Source of the DNA: DASYFG01 sp036498565
Lineage (GTDB): Bacteria > Bacillota > Bacilli > Lactobacillales > Lactobacillaceae
Assembly: GCA_036498565.1 (NCBI GenBank)
Contig: DASYFG010000004.1
Location: 1 to 64,000, forward strand
Direction of reading: 5' to 3'
DNA length: 64,000 bases
Shown here: piece after piece, positions 15,827-24,087 of the stretch
Layout of the letters: each line of letters opens with the position of its first letter
Numbering within the stretch: the stretch's first letter is position 1
Made by a program: the position numbers and the translations under genes
Notes under the pieces: model-generated
What the model saw: the letters and a program-made list of their open reading frames with translations, nothing else
Databases searched by the model: none
What the model was told of the DNA's origin: nothing

Positions 15827-16428
15827 CACAATTAATTTTAGCCAGTAACAACGTGAAAAAAATCGTGGAATTACGGGCGATTTTGGCGGACTTAGCGTTA
15901 GATTTAGACGTCGTTGGTTTGGACGTTTTGCCGGTTGTGCCGCCGATGATTGAAAACGGCGCGACGTTTTTGGAAAATGCGACGATTAAAGCGCATGCGG
16001 TAGCGGCGGTGGCACCAGAAACGTTTGTTTTGGCGGATGATTCGGGCTTGATCGTGCCGGCTTTGGACGGCGCACCGGGTGTCTATTCGGCGCGTTACGC
16101 CGGTGATCATGATGACGCTGCTAACAACGCCAAATTATTGGCAGAATTAGCTGACAAAACCGACCGCAGCGCGCAATTTAAAAGTGTGTTAGTGCTGACG
16201 GGGCCAAATCGAAGCGATTTAGTGGCCGAAGGCAGCGTGGCTGGCCAAATTGGTCGTGAGTTCGTAGGCGATGGCGGTTTTGGTTATGATCCGTTGTTTA
16301 TCGCTGATGAAACGGGTCTGACGTTTGCCCAAATGACCGCCGTGCAGAAAAATACAATTAGTCACCGCGGGCGCGCCTTGCGAAATTTGGCAGCGGCGTT
16401 ACCCGCTTGGTTAGCACAGGAGGCTTAA
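15823..16428 (+). CDS. rdgB: dITP/XTP pyrophosphatase (RdgB/HAM1)
   Basis: Removes non-canonical purine nucleoside triphosphates by hydrolysis to monophosphate and pyrophosphate. The 201-residue product has the family's LASNNVKKIVEL start, the LADDSGL active-site segment, GVYSARYAG and the C-terminal ISHRGRALR. GGAGG lies before the ATG, inside the end of murI, with a four-base ATGA overlap. Cotranscription with murI and the phosphodiesterase is expected. Confidence 0.95.
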   Translation: MTQLILASNNVKKIVELRAILADLALDLDVVGLDVLPVVPPMIENGATFLENATIKAHAVAAVAPETFVLADDSGLIVPALDGAPGVYSARYAGDHDDAANNAKLLAELADKTDRSAQFKSVLVLTGPNRSDLVAEGSVAGQIGREFVGDGGFGYDPLFIADETGLTFAQMTAVQKNTISHRGRALRNLAAALPAWLAQEA

Positions 16429-16429
16429 C

Positions 16430-16978
16430 ATGGCAGAAACATTTTTGATTGTGAGTGATATTCATGGTGATCGCGATATTTTGGAAACGATTTTGGCGAC
16501 GCGCGGGGATGACGCGGAAGTGATTTTTTATAACGGTGATTCAGAATTGTCCGCCGATGACCCCATTTTTGACGGTGTCTTCACAGTGGCTGGCAACATG
16601 GATTTTGACGCAGAATTTGCCAAAGAAAACGTGGTGCGCGCCGAAGACGTGACCTTTTTCCAAACGCATGGGCACTTGTATGACGCAACTAACTTGTTGA
16701 CGTGGGCGAATTTGGATAAAATGGCCGCGGCTGCCAAAGCCAACGGCGCTAATGTTGTGTTATTTGGTCACACGCACAAATTAGGTGCACAGCAACATGA
16801 AGGCGTGCTCTTCATCAATCCCGGCTCAACCACGATTCCAAAAGGCAAGTATGCCAATGTTGGCGGCACGTATGCGACTTTGCGCGTGGAAGATGACGGC
16901 GCACAAATTGTCGAGTTTTTCGATCGCGCCGGACGAGTCGTGCCGGCTTTGACAAAACGCTTTGCAAATGAGAATTAA
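16430..16978 (+). CDS. YfcE/YsnB-type metallophosphodiesterase
   Basis: Calcineurin-like phosphoesterase of the MJ0936/YfcE family. The 182-residue protein has all five metal-binding blocks: SDIHGD, YNGDSE, AGNMD, THGH and FGHTH. CAGGAGG ends just before the start, which is two bases after the rdgB stop. The natural substrate is not known for this family; activity on phosphodiesters is shared family knowledge. It is the third gene of the murI operon, as in Bacillus (ysnB). Confidence 0.88.
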   Translation: MAETFLIVSDIHGDRDILETILATRGDDAEVIFYNGDSELSADDPIFDGVFTVAGNMDFDAEFAKENVVRAEDVTFFQTHGHLYDATNLLTWANLDKMAAAAKANGANVVLFGHTHKLGAQQHEGVLFINPGSTTIPKGKYANVGGTYATLRVEDDGAQIVEFFDRAGRVVPALTKRFANEN

Positions 16979-16987
16979 ACATCAGTC

Positions 16988-17013
16988 AGTCGGGCATTAG
17001 CTCGACTTTTTTG
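16988..17013 (+). terminator. Terminator of the murI operon
   Basis: AGTCGGGC-atta-GCTCGACT (one mismatch) followed by six Ts. Confidence 0.85.
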
Positions 17014-17037
17014 TTAAGAACATGATAAACAAATTAC

Positions 17038-17066
17038 TAGCGTGCAAACGCTATCTTTGTTACAAT
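17038..17066 (+). promoter_or_regulatory. Promoter region of the DUF948-ytxH pair with a short inverted repeat
   Basis: TACAAT at 17061-17066 is a likely -10. TAGCGT-gcaa-ACGCTA at 17038-17053 is a perfect 6-bp inverted repeat at the expected -35 position, a possible operator. GGAGG follows at 17075-17079. Confidence 0.45.
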
Positions 17067-17085
17067 TGTTGTAAGGAGGTCGAAC

Positions 17086-17496
17086 ATGAGTGCAGGTATG
17101 GTTGCCGCTTTGGCATTTTTATTATTAGTGATTTTTATTGGCATTTTCTTGATGCGTTTGGTCGCTACACTCGCGACTTTAACACGTAGCGTCGATATTA
17201 TCGCGCGGTCATCAGTTGACATTTTGGCAAACGCCAATACGTTGTTAGACGATGTGAATGGGAAAGTCAAAAAGATTGACCCAACGTTTCAAGCAGTTGC
17301 TGATTTGAGTGGTACGGTGTCGGATTTGAATGCCGCTACTCGTAAAGTCACGTCACGTTTGGCTGGCAGCGGAAAAGCTGTGAGCGCCGTGACAAACGGT
17401 GGTTTGGCAGTAACTGTCGGCCGCAGCGTCGCAAAAGCCGTGTTGAAACGCAACAAGGCGCGTCGCAACAAACAAAACACAACAACTAAAAAATAG
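17086..17496 (+). CDS. DUF948 membrane-anchored protein (YtxG-like)
   Basis: The 136-residue protein has one N-terminal membrane segment (AALAFLLLVIFIGIFLMRLVA, residues 6-27) followed by a helical, coiled-coil-like region (TLTRSVDIIARSSVDILANANTLLDDVNGKV) and a basic C-terminal tail (KRNKARRNKQNTTTKK). This is the DUF948 layout. GTAAGGAGGTC precedes the ATG. It is paired with a YtxH-like gene, 13 bases downstream, as in Bacillus ytxG-ytxH near ccpA, where the group responds to general stress. Molecular function unknown. Confidence 0.85.
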   Translation: MSAGMVAALAFLLLVIFIGIFLMRLVATLATLTRSVDIIARSSVDILANANTLLDDVNGKVKKIDPTFQAVADLSGTVSDLNAATRKVTSRLAGSGKAVSAVTNGGLAVTVGRSVAKAVLKRNKARRNKQNTTTKK

Positions 17497-17509
17497 GAGT
17501 TTTGAGATT

Positions 17510-18034
17510 ATGGCAAACAAAGGTTTAATTGCAACAGTTATCGCAGGCGCAGCGGCTGCCGCAGCAGCAGTCGTTGGTTTTAAGTCATTGCCTAAAGACA
17601 AGCAAGATGCGTTGAAAGAACGCGCAACGGACGCAGCAGAAGTTGTGAAAGATGCCGCTTATGACGCTGCTTACACGGTCTCAGATTTGGCTGCTGACGC
17701 CGCTGATTTGGCAAAGGAAAAGATTTTGGACGCCCGTGACAAATACGGTGACGAAATTGACACGGTCACAACAAAGGTCAAAGACGTTGCTGGCAAAGTC
17801 AGCGCCGAAGTTGACCCTTACGTGAAAAAGGTTCAAGACGCTGCTGCACCAATCGTTGATAAAGCACAAGATGCAATCAACAAGTTTGGTAACAAGGCCG
17901 ACGACATTACGTTGGGGGCAGATGATGACAGCGTGGACTTTGATGATATCGAAGCCACAATCGCTGAAAAAACCGGTGAAGTTAAGACGGAAGTTGTGAA
18001 AGCAGCTGACGTGGCAAAAGACACCGTTGATTAA
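17510..18034 (+). CDS. YtxH-domain protein
   Basis: The 174-residue product starts with a short hydrophobic Ala-rich segment (LIATVIAGAAAAAAAVVGF, 5-23), then a long amphipathic helical region of Ala, Asp, Lys repeats (DAAEVVKDAAYDAAYTVSDLAADAADLAKEK) resembling LEA-like or apolipoprotein-like helices. This fits the YtxH family. The C-terminal part is acidic (GADDDSVDFDDIEAT). It is cotranscribed with the DUF948 gene. A role at the membrane under stress is inferred from family context only. Confidence 0.8.
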   Translation: MANKGLIATVIAGAAAAAAAVVGFKSLPKDKQDALKERATDAAEVVKDAAYDAAYTVSDLAADAADLAKEKILDARDKYGDEIDTVTTKVKDVAGKVSAEVDPYVKKVQDAAAPIVDKAQDAINKFGNKADDITLGADDDSVDFDDIEATIAEKTGEVKTEVVKAADVAKDTVD

Positions 18035-18035
18035 T

Positions 18036-18069
18036 AAAAAAAGCTACGCAGGATGCGTAGCTTTTTTTA
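18036..18069 (+). terminator. Bidirectional terminator between ytxH and pepQ
   Basis: AAAAGCTACGC-aggat-GCGTAGCTTTT with A and T runs on each side. Confidence 0.93.
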
Positions 18070-19161
18070 TGGTTCAATAATGGTTAATTCTTTGCTGAAG
18101 TGCGTGAATGGCACTGCGCCGTCTTTGGTTAAGTAAACCGAATCTTCAATGCGGACGCCAGCCACGCCCGGTACATAAATACCCGGCTCAATTGAAAAGA
18201 CCATATTTTCTTGCAAAATTAAATCGTTGCCGGCCATGATAGATGGATATTCATGCACCGACGCACCCAGACCATGGCCTAAGCGGTGACTAAAGTATTG
18301 ACCATAACCCGCCGCTTCAATGACGTCACGGGCGACCGCGTCTAATTCGGCGGCCGTCATGCCGATTTTTGCAGCATTTTGAGCAGCCAGTTGAGCGGCC
18401 AAGACCACATCGTAAATACGCCGCGCTTCATCGCTGACAGCACCAAAGGCAACGGTTCGCGTCACATCTGAGGCGTAGCCATTTGTCATGGTGCCCAGGT
18501 CAAACAAGACAAGCTCGCCGGCTTGGAGTTCGCGTAAACTCGTTGAACCGTGGGGATCAGCCGCGTGTTCACCGAATTGAACCAATGATTCAAAACTCAT
18601 GCCGGCGACACCTTGCTGCTTTAAACGATATTCTAGACTGGCTGCCACACCGCGCTCGCTTGCGCCAATTTGTAATGCGTCAATACCAAATTGCACCGCC
18701 AAATCGGCGTCGCGTCCAGCCGCGATCATTTTGTCAATTTCCGCATCGGTTTTGATTAAACGGAGGTTGTTCAAATGACCACTCACATCGGTAGTCAAAG
18801 CGACATCGCCAAGGGCTGCTTGCAACGCATTAAAGCGCGCAACGGTCAAATCATCACTTTCAATCCCAACGCGTTTGACAGCGCCCAAATGCTGGGCAAT
18901 CAAAGCCCAAGGATTTTCATGATCATCATAGCCAAAGGCGGCATATGGCCAGCCGCTTTCGCGCATCGCGTTAACTTCTAAGGCCGGTCCAAACAAAAAC
19001 GGATCGCGATCGGCAAACAAAGCCAAGACCAAGACACGTTCGATCGGATCAGATTCAAAACCTGTGAGATAGGCAACATCGTGCCAATTGGAAATGATCG
19101 CCGCATCTAATTGCGCTTGATTTAAGTAGGCAACCATCGCCTGCATTTTTTCAGTATTCAT
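18067..19161 (-). CDS. pepQ: Xaa-Pro dipeptidase
   Basis: M24 metallopeptidase releasing proline from X-Pro dipeptides. The 364-residue protein has a creatinase-type N domain and a C-terminal pita-bread domain with the five metal ligands in FDLGTMTNGYASDVTR, HRLGHGLG, SIEPGIY and GVRIEDS. The start is the ATG at 19161, after GAAAGGA; an in-frame start upstream lacks a site. It lies divergent from ccpA, the standard arrangement in lactobacilli, where the shared cre-containing intergenic region controls both. Confidence 0.92.
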   Translation of the reverse strand: MNTEKMQAMVAYLNQAQLDAAIISNWHDVAYLTGFESDPIERVLVLALFADRDPFLFGPALEVNAMRESGWPYAAFGYDDHENPWALIAQHLGAVKRVGIESDDLTVARFNALQAALGDVALTTDVSGHLNNLRLIKTDAEIDKMIAAGRDADLAVQFGIDALQIGASERGVAASLEYRLKQQGVAGMSFESLVQFGEHAADPHGSTSLRELQAGELVLFDLGTMTNGYASDVTRTVAFGAVSDEARRIYDVVLAAQLAAQNAAKIGMTAAELDAVARDVIEAAGYGQYFSHRLGHGLGASVHEYPSIMAGNDLILQENMVFSIEPGIYVPGVAGVRIEDSVYLTKDGAVPFTHFSKELTIIEP

Positions 19162-19264
19162 GACAAAATCCTTTCGTTTTTTCAAAGATAGGCTTATTAT
19201 ACCACTCGAATCCTGACAATTTGTAAGAAATGTAAATAAACTGAAAACATGAATAAAAGTTTGT

Positions 19265-19301
19265 TGTAAACGTTTACAGATTGCACGAAATTTGTTATCA
19301 T
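19265..19301 (+). promoter_or_regulatory. ccpA promoter with perfect cre box
   Basis: TGTAAACGTTTACA (19265-19278) is a fully symmetric cre. Its last six bases, TTTACA, are the -35 of a promoter with TATCAT at 19296-19301 after 17 bases. Autorepression of ccpA, and perhaps co-control of the divergent pepQ, is the likely meaning. Confidence 0.85.
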
Positions 19302-19340
19302 ATATTTTAAGAGAAAAACTCAGGGTGAGGTGATTGTATC

Positions 19341-20342
19341 ATGCAAAAAAAACAATCGGCGACAATTTACGACGTGGCAAATCGCGTCGGTGTGTCACTG
19401 GCAACTGTTTCGCGGGTCGTCAACGGCAACACGAATGTCCGCGAATCAACCAAACAAAAAGTGTTAGCCGCGATTGAAGAGCTCGGCTACCAACCAAACG
19501 CGGTCGCACGTGGTTTGGCATCTAAGAAAACGACGACAATTGGGGTTGTCATGCCCGACGTGACGGACGTTTATTATTCAGAATTGGCGCGTGGAATTGA
19601 CGATATTGCCAACATGTACCACTATGACGTTTTGTTGACAAACACGGATGAAGATCCTGTTCGTGAAGCGATGGCGGTGAATAATTTGGCGGCTAAGCAA
19701 GTCGATGGGATCGTGTTCATGGGAAACGCTTTGGATGAAGAAGTGTTGAAGACGTTTGAACGCATCGACGCGCCCGTTGTTTTAGTTGGTGCTTTGGATG
19801 AAAAAAGCGCGACACCAAGCGTGAACATTGATTATCACGTGGTGATGCAAGAAGCAACGAAGAAATTATCAGAGAACGGCCACAAAAAAATTGCGTTGGT
19901 GCTCGGGGATTTGAGTTTTGAAATCCACAAGCAACGTTTGAAAGGTTATCAAGATGCGTTGCGTCATTTGGGTGCTGAATTTGATGAAGAGTTGGTCTTT
20001 ACGACGCGCAAGGGTTATGCGGATGGTTTGAAGTTGGCAGAACGCCTCGAACACGCTGGCGCAACGGCGGTTATTTCGTTTGATGATGAAATCTCAGTGG
20101 CAATCGTAAATTATTTCCGTGACAAAGGTGTTTCAATTCCAGAAGACTTTGAAGTGATCACGGCTAACAACACGAAGCTCGTGCAAATGTCACGGCCGGC
20201 GTTGTCATCAGTAGCGCAACCGATTTATGATTTGGGTGCGGTGGCGATGCGCATGTTGACCAAATTGATGAACCATGAAGAAGTGTCGGAAACGCAAGTG
20301 CGTTTGCCGCACAGCTTTGACTGGCGTGGTACAACCAAATAA
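19341..20342 (+). CDS. ccpA: Catabolite control protein A
   Basis: LacI-family global regulator of carbon use; binds cre sites with HPr-Ser-P. The 333-residue product has the N-terminal helix-turn-helix (ATIYDVANRVGVSLATVSRVVNGN, 7-30), the hinge helix with PNAVARGLASKKT, and a periplasmic-binding-protein-like core (TTTIGVVMPDVTDVYYSELARGIDDIA). Length is typical. It lies opposite pepQ with a cre in its own promoter. Predicted targets visible here: both beta-glucoside PTS promoters and both xylose promoters. Confidence 0.96.
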   Translation: MQKKQSATIYDVANRVGVSLATVSRVVNGNTNVRESTKQKVLAAIEELGYQPNAVARGLASKKTTTIGVVMPDVTDVYYSELARGIDDIANMYHYDVLLTNTDEDPVREAMAVNNLAAKQVDGIVFMGNALDEEVLKTFERIDAPVVLVGALDEKSATPSVNIDYHVVMQEATKKLSENGHKKIALVLGDLSFEIHKQRLKGYQDALRHLGAEFDEELVFTTRKGYADGLKLAERLEHAGATAVISFDDEISVAIVNYFRDKGVSIPEDFEVITANNTKLVQMSRPALSSVAQPIYDLGAVAMRMLTKLMNHEEVSETQVRLPHSFDWRGTTK

Positions 20343-20351
20343 ATTTTGTTA

Positions 20352-20374
20352 AAAGCCTGTAATGGGCTTTTTTT
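20352..20374 (+). terminator. Terminator after ccpA
   Basis: AAGCC-tgtaat-GGGCTT with seven Ts; a short but plausible hairpin. Confidence 0.75.
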
Positions 20375-20429
20375 GTGCGGATGTGAGGCGTCATGTTACA
20401 ATGGTAACTTGAAAGTTAGAGGATAAAAT

Positions 20430-22286
20430 ATGTCACAAAATTTGGGGAAGTCAACGCGTCGTTACATTCGGGGATTCGACGGGTTGCGGGCGCTAGCCGT
20501 AATTGGCGTCATTATATTTCATTTATGGCCGCTACAATTGCCGGGGGGCTGGCTGGGTGTGCCGTTATTTTTTGTTTTATCGGGTTATTTAATTACGGAT
20601 TTATTGATTCAAGAATTTGACCAAAGCGGCACAATTGCGCGCTGGGGCTTTTACAAACGGCGTTTGTGGCGTTTGTATCCAGCGTTGGTGGGGATGTTGC
20701 TGGTGACGTCATTTGTCATTATTCTATTTGTGCCGGATTTGTTGTATCATTTGCGCGAAACGGTGTTGACGAATTTGGCGTATGTGTATAATTTTTGGGC
20801 GATTGATCACGGCACGTCTTATTTTCAACAATTCGGTGGCCAAATGCCGTTCACGCATCTGTGGTCATTGTCGATTGAAGGGCAGTTTTATTTGCTCTGG
20901 CCATTTGTGGTGTGGGGTGTGCTCAAACTGCGTTGGTCACGCCGTTTTGTTGCGGTTGGTTTGTTGCTTTTGGCGCTGGGTAGTGCTGGTTTGATGGCGT
21001 ATTTCTATGATGCGAGTGCGATTAACCGCGTTTACTACGGCACGGACACGCGCATGTTTGCGATTCTTTTAGGGACGAGTTTGGCGTTTGTTTGGCCGTC
21101 AAATCAGGCGCACGTGAAGTGGCCAGATTGGCTGGCTTGGAGCGTTCTTGGCGCGGTGGTGGCTATGTTTGCCACGTTAGATGGCGCTTGGATAGGGACT
21201 TATTTCGGTGGCATGCTGCTGGCGACTTTTGTTATGGCGGCATTGGTCGCTGTGGTGGTGCCGGAAAAGTCGAGTGTAGTGCCGTTTTTGGAAACACCAG
21301 TGTTGAAATACCTTGGCTTGCGTTCGTACAGTATTTATTTGTACCAGTTGCCGGTATTTGTTTTTTATGAAAAATTAGTGCCGAATTTCACGCCGACTTT
21401 TGGCAACGGTTTAGTTGAAATGTTGTTAGTTTTGGCGGTCAGTGAGTTGAGTTATCGGCTGATTGAGCAACCATTGCGTCGTGGTGGGACGGTGAAGCAG
21501 GGTGTTTATTGGCTGACGGCTAATCGTTTGCGCTTTGTTAGTGTGTTGACGGTGGGCTTGTTTTTGATGGCGGTTGTGACGGTTGGTTTGGCCAAAGCAA
21601 AAGCAGGGCAGGCGGCGCCAAAAACCACGCTAGAAAAGCAATTAACTGCCAATCAAGCGGCCGTTCAAGCGGCCAATGCGGCCGCAGAAAAAGCACAACA
21701 CCGCACGCAAACGTCCAGCACCTCAAGCTCTACTGCAATCAAATTAAATCCAGCTCAACAAGCGCTCGCTAAGGAATTTGATTTGACGCCGGTTGAATTT
21801 GATACGATTTCAAAAGCGCCTTTGATGGCGATTGGCGATTCGGTTTTGTTGGATGTGGCACCGGATTTGCAGCGTGTGAACCGCACGGCAGTGGTTGATG
21901 CGCAAGTGGGACGCCAAGTCCAAGATGCAATTGATGTACTGAAGGACGATGCCAAACAGGGGCGCATTGCGCCGAATTTGCTCGTTGTTTTAGGGACAAA
22001 CGGTACGATCAAGCCACAGCAGTTAGACGAAATTATGCACCTTGTCGGGCCAAAAATTCAGGTGTATTGGATGAATAACCACGTCCCAACGCAACCGTGG
22101 CAAAATAGCAACAACGCCTTATTGGCCAAATCATCATATAAAAATTTGCATGTGATTGATTGGGAAGCGCTTGCGCAACAACACGCGGATTGGTTTGCCG
22201 ACGATCAAGTCCATCAGGGCGCGCGTGGGAACCATAATTATGTGCGCTTATTAGCGGAAAAAATGGCAGAAGTCGACAAAAAGTAA
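20430..22286 (+). CDS. oatA: OatA-type acyltransferase (membrane acyltransferase-3 plus SGNH domain)
   Basis: The 618-residue protein joins an integral-membrane acyltransferase-3 domain (about 1-400; starts RYIRGFDGLRALAVIGVIIFHLWP with the conserved His, then GVPLFFVLSGYLIT) to an extracellular SGNH esterase-like domain after a low-complexity Ala/Gln/Ser/Thr linker (about 400-445). The SGNH triad is visible as S471 in AIGDSVLL and D592/H595 in DDQVHQG. This is the architecture of peptidoglycan O-acetyltransferases (OatA) that give lysozyme resistance; acceptor (MurNAc or GlcNAc) cannot be told. AGAGG lies before the ATG. Single gene between terminators. Confidence 0.85.
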   Translation: MSQNLGKSTRRYIRGFDGLRALAVIGVIIFHLWPLQLPGGWLGVPLFFVLSGYLITDLLIQEFDQSGTIARWGFYKRRLWRLYPALVGMLLVTSFVIILFVPDLLYHLRETVLTNLAYVYNFWAIDHGTSYFQQFGGQMPFTHLWSLSIEGQFYLLWPFVVWGVLKLRWSRRFVAVGLLLLALGSAGLMAYFYDASAINRVYYGTDTRMFAILLGTSLAFVWPSNQAHVKWPDWLAWSVLGAVVAMFATLDGAWIGTYFGGMLLATFVMAALVAVVVPEKSSVVPFLETPVLKYLGLRSYSIYLYQLPVFVFYEKLVPNFTPTFGNGLVEMLLVLAVSELSYRLIEQPLRRGGTVKQGVYWLTANRLRFVSVLTVGLFLMAVVTVGLAKAKAGQAAPKTTLEKQLTANQAAVQAANAAAEKAQHRTQTSSTSSSTAIKLNPAQQALAKEFDLTPVEFDTISKAPLMAIGDSVLLDVAPDLQRVNRTAVVDAQVGRQVQDAIDVLKDDAKQGRIAPNLLVVLGTNGTIKPQQLDEIMHLVGPKIQVYWMNNHVPTQPWQNSNNALLAKSSYKNLHVIDWEALAQQHADWFADDQVHQGARGNHNYVRLLAEKMAEVDKK

Positions 22287-22305
22287 TTTTTTTGTCCAAA
22301 AAGGG

Positions 22306-22333
22306 TTGCATTTTTTTCAAAAGGGTGTAATAT
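22306..22333 (+). promoter_or_regulatory. tRNA-Lys promoter
   Basis: TTGCAT (22306-22311), 16 bases, TAATAT (22328-22333), about 27 bases before the mature tRNA 5' end. Confidence 0.6.
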
Positions 22334-22360
22334 ATATATTCGTGGTTGAGAGATCACAAT

Positions 22361-22434
22361 GCCTCCATAACTCAGTTGGTTAGAGTAGGGGATTTTTAAT
22401 CCCAAGGTCCTAGGTTCGAGTCCTAGTGGGGGCA
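22361..22434 (+). tRNA. tRNA-Lys (anticodon TTT)
   Basis: Folds as a cloverleaf of 74 nt: acceptor GCCTCCA/TGGGGGC (one G-U), D stem ACTC/GAGT, anticodon loop TTTTTAA giving anticodon TTT at 34-36, variable AGGTC, T arm CTAGG-TTCGAGT-CCTAG, discriminator A. The 27-43 pair at the top of the anticodon stem is G-A, a mismatch, and the CCA end is not encoded. It is a lone tRNA with its own promoter and terminator. Low similarity to the usual tRNA-Lys of Firmicutes suggests a second, diverged isoacceptor. Confidence 0.88.
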
Positions 22435-22463
22435 GCTATAAGCGATTATGGCGACCTTGGGAT
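22399..22463 (+). repeat. 11-bp inverted repeat joining tRNA-Lys and its 3' flank
   Basis: ATCCCAAGGTC at 22399-22409 (3' half of the anticodon arm and variable region) is exactly repeated in inverted form as GACCTTGGGAT at 22453-22463, 19 bases after the tRNA. In the precursor this flank could pair with and open the anticodon arm. Confidence 0.7.
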
Positions 22464-22471
22464 ATTCCAGA

Positions 22472-22506
22472 AAAAGCGGTGCAACGAAAGTTGCATCGCT
22501 TTTTTG
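22472..22506 (+). terminator. Terminator after tRNA-Lys
   Basis: AAAAGCGGTGCAAC-gaaa-GTTGCATCGCTTTT with one wobble and a T-run. Confidence 0.9.
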
Positions 22507-22550
22507 TGCTATAATAGTTTTAATCTTTACACTATTTTTGGAGGCGAATC

Positions 22551-23645
22551 ATGACAGCAGTTTATGAAGCACGTTTGGCGAAGTTACAGAAATTTTTAGG
22601 GGCGTTAGACGTTGATGGTTTGTTGATTTATCAAGGTTTTAACACGAACTATTTGGTTGGATTTGACGGCGGGACGGGCGATGGCGTGGTCGTTGTCGGT
22701 AAGAACAAAGTGCGCTTGATTACCGATGCACGTTACGAAGAAGCTTTCAAAGACAATTTGCCAGCGGGCGTGCAATTTGATGTGACGCGCGATTACTTTG
22801 GTCACGCCGCCCAAGCTGCTAAAGACTTTGGCATTAAAGTTTTAGGCTTTGAAGCAGATTTGCCTTATGCGTTGTGGGATCAATTGGATGAAATTTTGCC
22901 GGTAAGCGTTGACTTAAAGCCGGTTCCGGGCGCCGTTGAAGCGTTGCGGGAAGTCAAAGATGACACAGAATTAGCCGCTTTGCGCAAGGCCAACGACGTG
23001 TCAATTAAAGCCTTCAACGATTTGTTGCCTTTTATTAAAGTCGGCGTGACGGAACGTCAAATTGCCAATGAATTGGACCGTTTGGCCAAATTACATGGTG
23101 CGGAAAAGGCCAGCTTTGACACGATCGTTGCTAGTGGTGTGAATTCTGCCAAGCCGCATGGTACGGCGTCCGACAAAGCTTTGGCAGCTGGCGAATTGGT
23201 CACGATTGACTTTGGTTATTACGTGGACGGTTACACGTCAGACATCACGCGCACGCTTGCGATTGGCGATGTCGATGCAGAATTGGTGACGATTTACAAC
23301 ACCGTTCGTCAGGCCAAATTAAACGCCGTAGACACCGTAAAATCCGGTATTTCCGGGGCAGAAGTGGACAAAGTCGCACGGGATATTATTGTCGAAGCGG
23401 GATATGCCGAAGCGTTTAACCACTCAACTGGTCACGGCGTCGGTTTGAATATTCATGAAGGACCAGCTTTGTCGGCGCGTTCTAGTGATGAATTGTTGCC
23501 AGGGCATTTGTTGACGATCGAACCCGGCATTTATTTGACGGGAAAAGGCGGCGTTCGGATTGAAGACGACGTGATTGTTACCGCCACTGGTTATGAAAAC
23601 TTGACGGCGGCTTTGAGTGATGAATTGATTGTTATTGAGGCCTAA
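22551..23645 (+). CDS. pepP: Xaa-Pro aminopeptidase, M24 family
   Basis: The 364-residue protein is a second M24 peptidase, distinct from pepQ. It has a creatinase N domain (1 to about 130) and the catalytic domain with metal ligands in TIDFGYYVDGYTSDITRT, HSTGHGVGLNIHEGP, TIEPGIY and GVRIEDDV. The N-terminal MTAVYEARLAKLQKFL and DGLLIYQGFNTNYLVGF match the YqhT/PepP-like aminopeptidases that precede efp in many Firmicutes; efp is not here. GGAGG lies before the ATG. Substrate could be X-Pro peptides in either amino- or dipeptidase mode. Confidence 0.88.
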   Translation: MTAVYEARLAKLQKFLGALDVDGLLIYQGFNTNYLVGFDGGTGDGVVVVGKNKVRLITDARYEEAFKDNLPAGVQFDVTRDYFGHAAQAAKDFGIKVLGFEADLPYALWDQLDEILPVSVDLKPVPGAVEALREVKDDTELAALRKANDVSIKAFNDLLPFIKVGVTERQIANELDRLAKLHGAEKASFDTIVASGVNSAKPHGTASDKALAAGELVTIDFGYYVDGYTSDITRTLAIGDVDAELVTIYNTVRQAKLNAVDTVKSGISGAEVDKVARDIIVEAGYAEAFNHSTGHGVGLNIHEGPALSARSSDELLPGHLLTIEPGIYLTGKGGVRIEDDVIVTATGYENLTAALSDELIVIEA

Positions 23646-23646
23646 G

Positions 23647-24087
23647 ATGGCACAACGGTTGGATTATTTAACCTTTTATCGCGGAAATTTCGCGACGGGG
23701 TACGATTATTTTTATTTAAAACGCCAAGATGGGCATGCTTTTTTGCACTTTGAACCAAAAGGTGCGCCGGTTTTGGATGTGACGGATGGGGATTTTGATT
23801 ATTATAATCCGCATTACAGTCAAGACGGGACGCCGTTTACGTGGCGTTATCGTGAAGAATGGACGGATTTGTCCAAAGAATGGGACGCGTTGATTGAAGA
23901 GTTGCTAGCAATTATTGACACGTGGTTGCCAGAATATCACGGTCCAAGTTTTGAAACAGCGGCCGATAATGATGAATGGGGCGTGCGTTTCAAACGGCCA
24001 GGGCAAGTGGATGACGTGATTTGGGGCCTGAATGCTTTTCCCGGAAACTTGGCGGATTTTCAGGCGCGCTTGGAGGCGTTGAAATGA
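23647..24087 (+). CDS. Hypothetical protein, acidic and aromatic-rich
   Basis: The 146-residue protein is not one I recognise. It is rich in Tyr, Phe, Trp and Asp (GYDYFYLKRQ, GDFDYYNPHYSQDG, EEWTDLSKEWDALIEEL) and has no membrane segment or signal peptide. TTGAGG lies seven bases before the ATG, which follows the pepP stop by one base; its end overlaps the next gene's start by four bases (ATGA). It is thus the middle gene of a tight pepP-phosphoesterase operon, so a real gene is very likely. Confidence 0.8.
   Translation: MAQRLDYLTFYRGNFATGYDYFYLKRQDGHAFLHFEPKGAPVLDVTDGDFDYYNPHYSQDGTPFTWRYREEWTDLSKEWDALIEELLAIIDTWLPEYHGPSFETAADNDEWGVRFKRPGQVDDVIWGLNAFPGNLADFQARLEALK

Noticed and set aside
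22361..22434. tRNA-Lys as an integration (att) site
   Set aside because: No integrase gene and no direct repeat of the tRNA 3' end nearby; the repeat found is inverted.
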